A stretch of DNA of 64,000 bases from JBBRYB01 sp038238115 (GTDB lineage Bacteria > Actinomycetota > Actinomycetes > Propionibacteriales > Nocardioidaceae), in NCBI GenBank assembly GCA_038238115.1, contig JBBRYB010000004.1, positions 121,226 to 185,225 on the forward strand, read 5' to 3'. The notes under the pieces are model-generated. The model was not told the origin of the DNA and did no database searches. It saw only the letters and a program-made list of their open reading frames with translations. The position numbers and the translations under genes are program-made. Positions 51,783 to 60,348 of this stretch are shown here, one piece after another; position 1 is the first letter of the stretch; the number at the start of each line of letters is the position of its first letter.

Positions 51783-52538
51783 ATGGCCAAGAACCATCAT
51801 CCGCTCGGGATCGACATCGGTGGGAGCGGCATCAAGGGCGCTCCCGTGGACCTCGACGCCGGCAAGTTCGCTCGGGACCGCCTCCGGATCCAGACTCCCG
51901 CGGAGTCCACTCCCGCTGCGGTGGCCGATGTCGTCGCCCGCATCGCCGAGCACTTCGAGCGCGACACGGGAGACTCACCGATAGGGGTCACTGTGCCCGC
52001 AGTCGTGACGCGAGGCTTGGTGCAGACCGCGGCGAACATCGACAAGACCTGGATCGGCACCGACGCGGAGGCTCTCCTCGCATCGAGGCTCGGCCGGAAG
52101 GTCACGGTCGTCAACGACGCCGACGCCGCGGGGGTCGCCGAGCTGCATCATGGCGCGGCACAAAACGTCGATGGCCTCGTCTTCCTCGCAACGCTCGGAA
52201 CCGGCATAGGTACGGCGTTGCTGCACCACGGCGCGCTCGTGCCCAACAGCGAGCTGGGGCATCTCGAGATCGACGGCATCGACGCCGAGAGCCGCGCTGC
52301 CTCAAGCGCTCGCGAGAGCGAGAAACTCTCCTGGGCGGAGTGGGCAGCACGGCTGCAGAACTACTTCGCGCACGTCGAGGACCTGTTGTGGCCCGATCTC
52401 ATCGTGGTCGGCGGTGGGGTCTCCAAGCATGCCGAGCGCTACCTGCCACTCCTGCACCTGCGGGCGCCGATCGTCCCCGCTCAGCTGGGAAATGCGGCCG
52501 GCATCGTAGGCGCCGCCTCGCTCGCAGCGCAGCAGTGA
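51783..52538 (+). CDS. ppgK: Polyphosphate glucokinase
   Basis: 251-aa ROK-fold kinase that phosphorylates glucose using polyphosphate (or ATP). LGIDIGGSGIKGAPVD (8-23) is the phosphate-binding start, with NIDKTWIG, VVNDADAAG (catalytic Asp), FLATLGTGIGTAL and SELGHLEIDG typical of PPGK. An ATG at 51783 follows AGGAGCAGCAGG. The variant ESEKLSWAEWAARLQNYF insert is standard for the polyphosphate-using branch. Confidence 0.93.
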   Translation: MAKNHHPLGIDIGGSGIKGAPVDLDAGKFARDRLRIQTPAESTPAAVADVVARIAEHFERDTGDSPIGVTVPAVVTRGLVQTAANIDKTWIGTDAEALLASRLGRKVTVVNDADAAGVAELHHGAAQNVDGLVFLATLGTGIGTALLHHGALVPNSELGHLEIDGIDAESRAASSARESEKLSWAEWAARLQNYFAHVEDLLWPDLIVVGGGVSKHAERYLPLLHLRAPIVPAQLGNAAGIVGAASLAAQQ

Positions 52539-52562
52539 CGCCGACCGCGGCCCCGCCTGGCC

Positions 52563-53468
52563 TCAGTAGTAGTAGGGGAAGGCGGACCAATCCGCCGGGC
52601 GCCTTTCCAGGAAAGAGTCACGGCCCTCGGCGGCCTCGTCCGTGCTATAGGCGAGACGAGTCGCCTCCCCGGCGAAGAGCTGCTGCCCGACCAGCCCGTC
52701 GTCGATCAGGTTGAACGCATATTTCAGCATCCGCTGCGCCGTCGGCGACTTGGCGTTGATCCTCGCGGCCCAGTCAAGGGCGACCTTCTCCAGGTCGGCG
52801 TGCGGCACGACGGCGTTGACCATGCCCATCCGGTGGGCATCCGCTGCACCGTACTCGTTGCCGAGGAAGAAGATCTCCCGCGCGAACTTCTGCCCCACCT
52901 GTCTCGCCAGGTAGGCCGAGCCGAAGCCCCCGTCGAAGGACGCAACGTCGGCATCTGTTTGCTTGAAGCGGGCGTATTCGGCCGACGCCAGGGTCAGGTC
53001 GGCCACGACATGCAGGCTGTGCCCTCCGCCGGCCGCCCACCCGGGTACGACACAGACGACCACCTTCGGCATGAAGCGGATCAGTCGTTGGCACTCGAGG
53101 ATGTGGAGGCGCCCGAGCCGAGCCGGGTCTATCGTCTCGGCGGTGTCGCCCTCGGCGTATTGATAGCCCGCCCGGCCGCGGATGCGCTGGTCGCCGCCGG
53201 AGCAGAAGGCCCAGCCTCCATCTCGCGGCGAGGGCCCGTTGCCGGTGAGGAGCACGCACCCCACGTCGGAGGACATCCGGGCGTGCTCGAGGCAACGGTG
53301 GAGCTCATCGACGGTGTGCGGCCGGAACGCGTTTCGCACCTCGGGGCGGTCAAAAGCGATCCGCACGGTGCCCTGGTCGACGCAGCGGTGGTAGGTGACG
53401 TCGGTCAGGTCCTCGAACCCGGCCACCACGTGCCAGGCCTCGGGGTCGAAGATCGCCGAGACGCTCAT
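52563..53468 (-). CDS. menB: 1,4-dihydroxy-2-naphthoyl-CoA synthase
   Basis: 301-aa crotonase-fold enzyme closing the naphthoquinone ring in menaquinone synthesis. FCSGGDQRIRGRAGYQYAEGD, VVPGWAAGGGHSLHVVADLTLAS, DADVASFDGGFGSAYLARQVG and the C-terminal FLERRPADWSAFPYYY are diagnostic for MenB. An N-terminal extension (MSVSAIFDPEAWHVVAGFEDLTDVTYHR) matches actinobacterial MenB. No other men gene is in view. Confidence 0.96.
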   Translation of the reverse strand: MSVSAIFDPEAWHVVAGFEDLTDVTYHRCVDQGTVRIAFDRPEVRNAFRPHTVDELHRCLEHARMSSDVGCVLLTGNGPSPRDGGWAFCSGGDQRIRGRAGYQYAEGDTAETIDPARLGRLHILECQRLIRFMPKVVVCVVPGWAAGGGHSLHVVADLTLASAEYARFKQTDADVASFDGGFGSAYLARQVGQKFAREIFFLGNEYGAADAHRMGMVNAVVPHADLEKVALDWAARINAKSPTAQRMLKYAFNLIDDGLVGQQLFAGEATRLAYSTDEAAEGRDSFLERRPADWSAFPYYY

Positions 53469-53581
53469 CCGGCGAGCATAGGTCCGGGGTCAGTCGGCCG
53501 GCCGCAGGGTCCGCCGCGCCCTCGGCGCGTCACCTGCACGTCCGGGGCGAGTCCCCCGCGCTTGCGCTCATCCGGTCGAGC

Positions 53582-55111
53582 TCAGTCAACGTACGCCTTC
53601 GGGCGAGACGTCGGTGCCCCCGACTCCTGCCGGCGGACGGCTGAGCGGCCAGCCAGCACGTAGAACACGAACGGCAGCACCAGCGCCACGATCACGCCGA
53701 GGTTCGCGTACGTCCACGGTCCGTTGAGCTTCGGCCCGAGCCCGAGCGGCTCCAACAGGTAACCCTGCCACCCGAAGCCGGCTGCCTCCGGCGCATACCC
53801 GTCGGCAGCGGTGCTGACAACCAGACCCCAGCCGATGACCGTGGCGACGAGCATCGATCCCAGCCCGACCGCGTTGACCGACCCATATCGCCCGCGGGGG
53901 TCGAACAGGTCGAAGGCGTCGTAGTCTCGCCGGCGCAGCAGCAGGTCGGCCAGGTAGACGCCGCACCAGGCCGCGATCGGCACCGCCAAGGTCACGAGGA
54001 ACGCGAAGAAGGGTGTGAGGAAGTCGCCCGCGAACCACACGATGTAGATCGTGCCGGCGATCATGATCGCGCCGTCGAGTGCTGCCGCTGTCCAGCGTGG
54101 GACCGGCAGACCTAAGGTGAGGAGCGTCAGGCCCGATGAGTAGATGTCGAGCAACGCCCCGGACACAAGTCCCGCCACGGCGACGACCGCGAATGGGACC
54201 AGGAACCAGTCGGGCAGGGCTGGTGTCAGAGCACCGATGGGGTCAGCCGCGAGAGCAGCCGAGAGGTCAGCGTCGGAGCCGGCGAGCAAGACGCCGTACG
54301 TGACCAAGATGACGAGTGGCAGGCTGCCGCCGAACGTCGTCCACCACACGATGCCCGTCCTGGCGGCGCGGCGCGGGAGATAACGCGAGTAGTCCGCCGC
54401 CGAGTTCACCCAACTGATCCCGAACCCGGACAGCACCACGACGAAGGCGCCGAACACCGCCTTGCTGTTACCGGTGGGCAGGTCGCCGAGCTTCGACCAG
54501 GAGATCTCGTCGACCGTCAACGCGATGTAGCCAGCGGTCACGATCACCATGAGGATGGTGAGCCACTTCTGCAGCCGCATCACTGCGTCGAAGCCGAGCA
54601 CGCCCCCGGCGACGATGATCAGGGCGACGACGGCGAAGGCCAGCACCTTGGTGACGTCGCCGCCGCCCCAGCCCAGTCGGCTGAAGACCGTCGCGGTGGC
54701 GAACGTTGCCAGCGCGACGAGTGCCGTCTCGTAGCCCACGAGGATGAGGTAGGACACGAGGGTCGGCACGGAGTTGCCGCGGACACCGAACGCCGCGCGC
54801 GACAAGACCATGGTGGGGGCCGAACCTCGTCTACCGGCAAGAGACACCAACCCGACCAGGAGGAAGGACAAGACGACGCCGACGACGCCGGCGACCACCG
54901 CCTGCCAGCCATTGATGCCGAAGCCCAGCACGAACGAGCCGTAGGAGACGCCGAAGACCGAGATATTTGCGGCGCACCAGGGCCAGAAGAGGTCGCGCGG
55001 GTGCCCCTTGCGCTCGCTCTCCGCGATGACGTTGATCCCGTTCTGCTCGATAGCAGACGCTGCGCCGGCCCGCGGGGCGGTCGCAGTGGGAGTCGAGCTG
55101 TCCGTGGCCAT
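53582..55111 (-). CDS. NCS1-family nucleobase/hydantoin-type permease
   Basis: 509-aa transporter with 12 predicted helices. LFWPWCAANISVFGVSYGSFVLGFGINGWQAV opens the NCS1 fold and FGISWVNSAADYSRYLPRRA is the conserved region near helix 6. Such proteins carry cytosine, purines, allantoin or thiamine precursors in symport with H+ or Na+; the sequence resembles CodB/purine permeases but substrate is not clear. No catabolic gene is next to it. Confidence 0.9.
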   Translation of the reverse strand: MATDSSTPTATAPRAGAASAIEQNGINVIAESERKGHPRDLFWPWCAANISVFGVSYGSFVLGFGINGWQAVVAGVVGVVLSFLLVGLVSLAGRRGSAPTMVLSRAAFGVRGNSVPTLVSYLILVGYETALVALATFATATVFSRLGWGGGDVTKVLAFAVVALIIVAGGVLGFDAVMRLQKWLTILMVIVTAGYIALTVDEISWSKLGDLPTGNSKAVFGAFVVVLSGFGISWVNSAADYSRYLPRRAARTGIVWWTTFGGSLPLVILVTYGVLLAGSDADLSAALAADPIGALTPALPDWFLVPFAVVAVAGLVSGALLDIYSSGLTLLTLGLPVPRWTAAALDGAIMIAGTIYIVWFAGDFLTPFFAFLVTLAVPIAAWCGVYLADLLLRRRDYDAFDLFDPRGRYGSVNAVGLGSMLVATVIGWGLVVSTAADGYAPEAAGFGWQGYLLEPLGLGPKLNGPWTYANLGVIVALVLPFVFYVLAGRSAVRRQESGAPTSRPKAYVD

Positions 55112-55277
55112 GGCGTTCCTTCCACCAGGTGATGATCATCGCGATCGTCTCACCCCAAGCCGCCGTGGCGCGAGCCACAATCACCCCGCCATCCTCCAAC
55201 CCGGCCTGACTCGAGGCGTTCAGCTCCATCGCCCCGCACCGCGTCCTGCGGGTCGAAGACTGCGGCCGGCCCGGGAC

Positions 55278-55952
55278 TCAGGAGGTGGAGGTAGGGGCTG
55301 GCGTCCCGCCAGTGGTCTCGATCGAGGCCGTCAGTGCGGCGAGGTGGTTGAGTCGGACGAGCTCGGAGTCGAGGATCTCCGGTCCGCCGTGGCGGCCGAA
55401 CACGATGATGCGTGCCTCCGAACCCAGGGGGGCAATCGCGACCTCCGTGGAACTCCAGCCACCCCACTCGCTGTCGACGTACGGCCGCTGCGCCTCGACC
55501 AGCGGGAACCACTCAGCGCACCCGGGCGGGAGGTCGGGCGCGGTGGCGGTCGCGTCGATCCTGACGATCACGCTGCCCTGGAGCTCGGCCACCATCGCCC
55601 AGTCGCCGCGAAACGTCCGCGGGACGAGATGGGTGAGGTGGTGGATGGCATGCAGGGAGTCGTTGCTGATGACCTCGATCGCCTCGAGGTCGAGGTGCAA
55701 GTTTCCTCCCTGGGCATACCGCGAGATCCACAGCACGCGGACACCTTCCAGGCGCTGCACGGCCGACACCACCATGTCGGGCATCACACCCGGCGTGAGC
55801 TCGACGAACACGTCGTCGACAGCGGTGCCGTCCTGGCGGTGCTCGACGATCTCGATCGCGCCGATATTCGCCCCGGCCAGTCCGATCGCACTCGCGACCG
55901 CACCCAACGAGCCCGGGATGTCCGGGAGCGCAATCCTCAGCAGGTGGCTCAT
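55278..55952 (-). CDS. ACT-domain amino-acid-binding protein
   Basis: 224-aa regulator-like protein. The N-terminal ACT domain (1-75) has LLRIALPDIPGSLGAVASAIGLAGANIGAIEIVEH with the D-x-P-G-x-L loop for ligand binding. The C-terminal part (about 85-215) has no known fold but resembles a repeat with VIVRIDATATAPDLPPGCAEWFPL and ARIIVFGRHGGPEILDSELVRLNHLAAL. No HTH. It probably senses an amino acid; target unknown. Confidence 0.82.
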   Translation of the reverse strand: MSHLLRIALPDIPGSLGAVASAIGLAGANIGAIEIVEHRQDGTAVDDVFVELTPGVMPDMVVSAVQRLEGVRVLWISRYAQGGNLHLDLEAIEVISNDSLHAIHHLTHLVPRTFRGDWAMVAELQGSVIVRIDATATAPDLPPGCAEWFPLVEAQRPYVDSEWGGWSSTEVAIAPLGSEARIIVFGRHGGPEILDSELVRLNHLAALTASIETTGGTPAPTSTS

Positions 55953-56030
55953 GCGGTCAATCCTCCACCGGTCATGTTTCCCCTTTGTATCGCCTCGGTA
56001 CCCGGTGCTCCGTGCTCGGTGCTTCAGCCG

Positions 56031-56972
56031 TCATCCCCCGAAGCCCCGGTCGTAGTCGGCCCGGGTCGGCGGATCAGCACCAGCCCGACTGCAGGTGAAC
56101 GCTGAGATGTCGATCGCGTGCTCGATCAGAGCCAGTACGTCGACAGCGCTCAGCTCGTCGAGGCCGTCAGGGCTCAGGCGGTCGGCGCGAGCGATGGCGG
56201 ACAGCAGCCCCGACTCGAACGCGTCCCCGGCGCCGATGGTGTCCACCACGTCGACAGCACGCCCTGCGGCTTCCACCGGTGTCCCGCCGCGCAGACAGGC
56301 GACACAGCCCCGCGGTCCGAGCGTGATCACGACGAGCTGGGGGCCCAGCGTCGACCAGCGGTCGAGTACGTCGGTCGAGGGCTCTCCAGGATAGAGCCAG
56401 GACAGGTCCTCGTCGCTGGCCTTGACGACATGTGAGGCGCTGACAAACCGCTCAACCCTGTCTACCGCCTCGTCATGTGCGCCGAGCAGGGCCGGCCGCA
56501 CGTTGGGATCGAAGCTCAGCAGCATCCGCCCCTCGCCTCGCAGCCGCTCCCAAGTCTCGACCAGCACTCCCGATCCCGGCGCCATCGTCGCCGCCAACGA
56601 CCCGGTGTGTACGCCTCGAACACCGGCGGGCAGCGCGGCCAGCTCGTCCAAGGTCCACCCCCAGTCGGCCGCGCCGTGCACATAGAACTCGTACGAGGCG
56701 CGGCCGCGCTCGTCGAGGGTGGCGAAGGCCAACGTCGTCGGCTCATCGGTCGTCACCGAGGCGTCCAGATCGAGGTGTTCCCGTTCGGCGTGGTGTCGCA
56801 CCATCGAGCCCAGCGCACCGCTCGAGAAGCGCGCCATCATCTGCGTAGGGTGTCCAAGCCGGCGCAGACCCACCGCGATGTTGAGCGGCCCGCCGCCCGG
56901 TTGGGCGACGAAGGGTCCGCCGGGCTCGGGCTGCACCATGTCGAGCAGGGCCTCGCCGATCACAGCAAACAC
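56031..56972 (-). CDS. PfkB-family carbohydrate kinase
   Basis: 313-aa ribokinase-fold sugar kinase. FAVIGEALLDMVQPE, QPGGGPLNIAVGLRRLG (sugar-site glycines) and VDVVDTIGAGDAFESGLL (anion hole and catalytic Asp in GAGDAF) are present. I chose GTG 56972 with GGGAGG 5 bases upstream; an upstream ATG at 57032 would add a 20-residue non-homologous leader. Likely fructokinase-like. It is divergent from the acyltransferase gene. Confidence 0.9.
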   Translation of the reverse strand: MFAVIGEALLDMVQPEPGGPFVAQPGGGPLNIAVGLRRLGHPTQMMARFSSGALGSMVRHHAEREHLDLDASVTTDEPTTLAFATLDERGRASYEFYVHGAADWGWTLDELAALPAGVRGVHTGSLAATMAPGSGVLVETWERLRGEGRMLLSFDPNVRPALLGAHDEAVDRVERFVSASHVVKASDEDLSWLYPGEPSTDVLDRWSTLGPQLVVITLGPRGCVACLRGGTPVEAAGRAVDVVDTIGAGDAFESGLLSAIARADRLSPDGLDELSAVDVLALIEHAIDISAFTCSRAGADPPTRADYDRGFGG

Positions 56973-57073
56973 ATCGGCCTCCCGGCCTCGCTCGATGGAC
57001 GTCGGCGCATGCTGCGTGGTGCAGCATGGCAAATGATGCGCGGACCTGGGCAGTTACGCACCCGTAGGTTACG

Positions 57074-57883
57074 GTGTGCAAGGTGCGAGACCTCACGTAC
57101 CCGCCGGTGATCGCGGCCGCGAAGACGGCCGCCAAGGTGCTGGGGCTCCAGTTCATCATCGAGGGCGCCCACCATGTGCCGCGCACCGGTGGCGCCGTGC
57201 TCGCCGTCAACCACATCAGCTACGTGGACTTCATCTTTGGCGGCTTCGCGGCCCAGCCATCCAAGCGGCTGGTGCGCTTCATGGCCAAGCGTGAGCTGTT
57301 CGACCATCACCTCGTGGGGCCGCTGATGCGATCACTCCACCACATCAACGTGGACCGAGACGACGGCGCCGGCTCCTATTACACAGCCCTCGACTATCTC
57401 GCCCAGGGTGAGCTGGTGGGGCTCTTCCCCGAGGCCACCATCAGCCGGAGCTTCGAGCTGAAGGAGTTCAAGACCGGCACGGTGCGGATGGCGGCCGAGG
57501 CAGCCGCGCCCCTGGTCCCGGTCGTGTTGTGGGGCACTCAGCGGATGTATACCAAGGACCACCCGCGGGACTTCTCCCGCGGCACCGCGATCTCGCTGAC
57601 GGTCGGTGCGCCGCTCGAGGTCTCCGGCCGCGACCCCGCAGGCGAGACACAGAAGCTTCGCAGCGAGATGACGTGCCTGCTCGATCAGACGATCCGCGCC
57701 TACCCTCAGCACGAGGACGGCGCCTGGTGGGTTCCCAAGGCGTACGGCGGTACAGCGCCCTCCCCGCAGGAGGCCGCGATAGTCGAGCGTGCGGAGGCGC
57801 GAGTCCGCGCAGAGCGGCGCCGTGCCGAACGCCAGGCTGCGGCCAGCAGCGCGCGGGGCCCGGGCACCATGCGACACTCCTGA
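57074..57883 (+). CDS. 1-acyl-sn-glycerol-3-phosphate acyltransferase (PlsC-like)
   Basis: 269-aa acyltransferase for the second acylation in phospholipid synthesis, or a related lipid. Catalytic NH(x4)D motif NHISYVD (His47, Asp52) and FPEATIS (118-124) are present, with an Arg/Ala-rich helical tail. GTG start at 57074. It ends 16 bases from the convergent exporter gene. Confidence 0.9.
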   Translation: MCKVRDLTYPPVIAAAKTAAKVLGLQFIIEGAHHVPRTGGAVLAVNHISYVDFIFGGFAAQPSKRLVRFMAKRELFDHHLVGPLMRSLHHINVDRDDGAGSYYTALDYLAQGELVGLFPEATISRSFELKEFKTGTVRMAAEAAAPLVPVVLWGTQRMYTKDHPRDFSRGTAISLTVGAPLEVSGRDPAGETQKLRSEMTCLLDQTIRAYPQHEDGAWWVPKAYGGTAPSPQEAAIVERAEARVRAERRRAERQAAASSARGPGTMRHS

Positions 57884-57899
57884 CGCTCGTGGAGCCCGC

Positions 57900-59270
57900 T
57901 CAAATGTCCGCGGAGACGTCTCCGCGGCCGTGGGTCCGACGGCGTGATCGGCGGCGACGTGAGCGAGGCGAGCGAGTTTTCAACGGTCCCACGAGCCGCG
58001 GGCCGGCGAGCCGGTTCTCGAGGCGGTGGGCCTCTCGCTTGAGCGGCTGAGCGACGTACCCGCCCAAGATCACGCCCGCCGCCAGAGCCACGGCGATCGC
58101 AAGCGCCGCGCCGAGGCTGATCAAGCCGGCGGTGCTGCCCTCCGCCAGCAGGAACAAGCCGCGATAGATCGACAGACCGGGCAGCAGCGGCACGATGCCC
58201 GACACCACGACGACGAGCGACGGAACCCTAACCCGGCCCTGGACGCTGTAGCTGACCAGCCCGATGACGACAGCGGCCACTGCTGATGCCCAGGCGTTGC
58301 CGAAGTGCTGGTTCACCATGGTCCGGTAGGCGAGCTCACCGAGGACACCGACGAGCGCGATCGGGACAAGCGCCCGGATCGGGGCGTAAGACGCGAACGC
58401 GTAGGCGGACGCGGTCAGCCCCGCGCCGGCCAGGACCAGGGGCAGCTGGGACCAGCCATAGACAGCCGGTGCGAACGTCACGCTCACGCCGAGCCGGGCC
58501 GCCAGGTTCAGGCCCCCGCTCACGCCGGCGATGACGCCGCCGGTCAGCATCAGCGCCTCGAGGCCACGGGCCCCGGCTGTCACATAGAAGCCGCTCAGCG
58601 CATCCTGGATGGCGCCGACGAAGGCGATGCCCGACAGCAGCATGATGATTCCGGCCGTCACCACGACGGACGGATGGACGTGGATTCCGACGGCAAACAC
58701 CGCCACAGCGACGACCGTCGCCAAGAGCCCGCCTGCCACCTGCTGGTAGAAGGGCGGGACGCGGCGCTTCGACATCGCCTTGAGCATCACGTCGATCGCG
58801 ACCGCCACCACAAAGGCGATGACGTTGACGATCCAGTCTCCGCCGATGACGATGCTGGCTCCGACGCCCATCAGTCCCCACGCCACCGACACGGCCCAGC
58901 GCGGGCGATGGTGTCCTGACGACACCAGCCCGGCGAGCCTTGACCGTGCCTCCTCACGGTCCACCTCGCCTGCGATGAGAGCCCGCACCAGCAGATCGAC
59001 GTCGGTGAGCTTGGTGTAGTCCGTGGCGCGGAAGCGCAGCTGGCGCATGTGCGTCTGCGCGGGCTTCCCCGGCGCGGTCTGGGAACTCAGCGACAGGGCG
59101 GTAAACGTCACGTCAACCTCGACATTGCGCAGCCCGCACGCCGAGGTGATCGACAGCATGGTCGCTGTGACGTCGGCCGCACCAGCTCCTGATGACAGCA
59201 GCACCTCGCCCACCCGGAGGGCCAGGTCAAGTGTCAGATGGGTGTCGTCACTGTGCGGCACGCGCCCCAT
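57900..59270 (-). CDS. ThrE-type threonine/serine exporter
   Basis: 456-aa fused ThrE protein. An N-terminal cytosolic part (LALRVGEVLLSSGAGAADVTATM, MRQLRFRATDYTKLTDVDLL) leads to about 10 membrane helices comprising the DUF1212-like and DUF3815-like halves, including GIVPLLPGLSIYRGLFLL. It exports threonine and serine by proton motive force. The extreme C-terminus is very basic (RSRRRRSRRR) and its last codons overlap a 20-bp palindrome. Confidence 0.92.
   Translation of the reverse strand: MGRVPHSDDTHLTLDLALRVGEVLLSSGAGAADVTATMLSITSACGLRNVEVDVTFTALSLSSQTAPGKPAQTHMRQLRFRATDYTKLTDVDLLVRALIAGEVDREEARSRLAGLVSSGHHRPRWAVSVAWGLMGVGASIVIGGDWIVNVIAFVVAVAIDVMLKAMSKRRVPPFYQQVAGGLLATVVAVAVFAVGIHVHPSVVVTAGIIMLLSGIAFVGAIQDALSGFYVTAGARGLEALMLTGGVIAGVSGGLNLAARLGVSVTFAPAVYGWSQLPLVLAGAGLTASAYAFASYAPIRALVPIALVGVLGELAYRTMVNQHFGNAWASAVAAVVIGLVSYSVQGRVRVPSLVVVVSGIVPLLPGLSIYRGLFLLAEGSTAGLISLGAALAIAVALAAGVILGGYVAQPLKREAHRLENRLAGPRLVGPLKTRSPRSRRRRSRRRTHGRGDVSADI
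57908..57927. terminator. 20-bp perfect palindrome at convergent gene ends
   Basis: Two 10-base arms (CCGCGGAGAC and GTCTCCGCGG) meet without a spacer, 24 bases past the acyltransferase stop and inside the last codons of thrE. As RNA it can form a GC-rich hairpin on either strand, so a bidirectional terminator is likely; there is no U tract. Confidence 0.5.
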
Positions 59271-59381
59271 TGTGAGGCTTCGCCGTCGCTCGATGCACCT
59301 TTGACCATTGCGAGTTCGGTCACGACGGGCATCCCGGTGGGAGGGCCCGTCATACCGGCCCCGTCATACCGGACCGCATGA

Positions 59382-59573
59382 GCCTTCTGGCCACACCCGA
59401 GGCGCGGCGCCCCTCACGGCGACGCAGGCGACGTGCAGTGGAGCTTCGAGAAATTCCTCGTCGACTCCGAAGGCGAGGTGGTGGACCGCTACCGCTTCCG
59501 TCCTGTGGTGGTCCCTGACGATCCGCGCATCGTCTCCGCCATCGAGTCGGTGCTGGGACCAAGCACTGACTGA
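59382..59573 (+). pseudogene. Glutathione peroxidase C-terminal fragment
   Basis: The plus frame that stops at 59573 reads HGDAGDVQWSFEKFLVDSEG, then EVVDRYRFRPVVVPDDPRIV and SAIESVLG. This is the last third of a glutathione peroxidase-like (thiol peroxidase) protein, including the W-N-F-x-K-F motif (here W-S-F-E-K-F). The frame opens only at 59382, there is no start codon with family sequence, and the N-terminal catalytic Cys region is missing. It is a remnant. Confidence 0.72.
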
Positions 59574-59587
59574 TTCTCTGGTAAGCC

Positions 59588-59911
59588 TCACTCGGCGTGG
59601 TTGATGCAGCGCGTCGCCCAGGGTTTCGCAGCCAACCGCTCCGCGCCGATGTCGCTCCCACAGACGTCGCAGCTGCCGTAGCTGCCTTCGGCGATCTTCT
59701 CCTCGGCACGGACCACCTCAGCAAGCATGAGCTGGAGCTTGCGGTGCGCCGGCACGGCCGCAAGCCGGTCGACGGCTTGGCTGGTGCCTTCGCCGACGCG
59801 CTTTCCGAAGGAGATGCTGCCCTTCTCCTCAGGCAGCTGGCTCATGGACGCCAGTTGCACCTCGAGCTGAGCGCGCTTCGCCGCCAACAGGCTCGCCTGG
59901 TCGTTTGACAT
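59588..59911 (-). CDS. TraR/DksA-type zinc-finger protein with altered finger
   Basis: 107-aa protein: a long N-terminal helical hairpin (AAKRAQLEVQLASMSQLPEEKG to ALRKLQLMLAEVVRAEEKIAEGSYG type) and a finger with Cys81, Cys84, Cys102 and His105 (CDVCG and RCINH). Classical DksA/TraR proteins have four Cys; here the last is His, still able to hold zinc. Such proteins bind RNA polymerase's secondary channel. ATG start at 59911. Confidence 0.85.
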   Translation of the reverse strand: MSNDQASLLAAKRAQLEVQLASMSQLPEEKGSISFGKRVGEGTSQAVDRLAAVPAHRKLQLMLAEVVRAEEKIAEGSYGSCDVCGSDIGAERLAAKPWATRCINHAE

Positions 59912-60348
59912 CGCACCAGGCTACCGATGTCGTCGGCGACCAAGGGGCTCGCGCCGCGCTCGCCTCGACCTTGCCGTGCCGGTTCGCGGTGACGGTCGGG
60001 TGGCGCGACAGGTGTCGCGCTTCTGGACCATGGTCGTTCCCTCGAGGCAGGCGTAGGTCAGCCAGCGCATCAGCACGTTCGACTTGTGCAGTGAGCGCCT
60101 CACCCGGGTGACAAGGCCAACCGCCACAACGGTGGCTGCCCGTCTCGGCCGGGGAGCAGCTGGCGCACCGCGAGCAAACTCCCGGCGCCTGGGGCAGAAA
60201 GCTTGGGTCCGGACAGCTCGGTCGCTGTCTGTAATCAATTGCTCGCTTATTCCTCCGGCTTGTTGTAGCCGTTGCTACCGTCGAGCCATGCAGATCTCCT
60301 CGTGCCGACCGCATCGAGAGCCGACGGCGGCCCGGCCAGGTGAGCGCC
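59912..60348. other. Divergent intergenic region
   Basis: 437 bases between the DksA-like gene and the hydrolase gene, pointing apart. Frames on the minus strand are open for long stretches but have no family features. CCAGGTGAGCGCC before 60349 serves the hydrolase. Nothing else was recognised. Confidence 0.45.
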
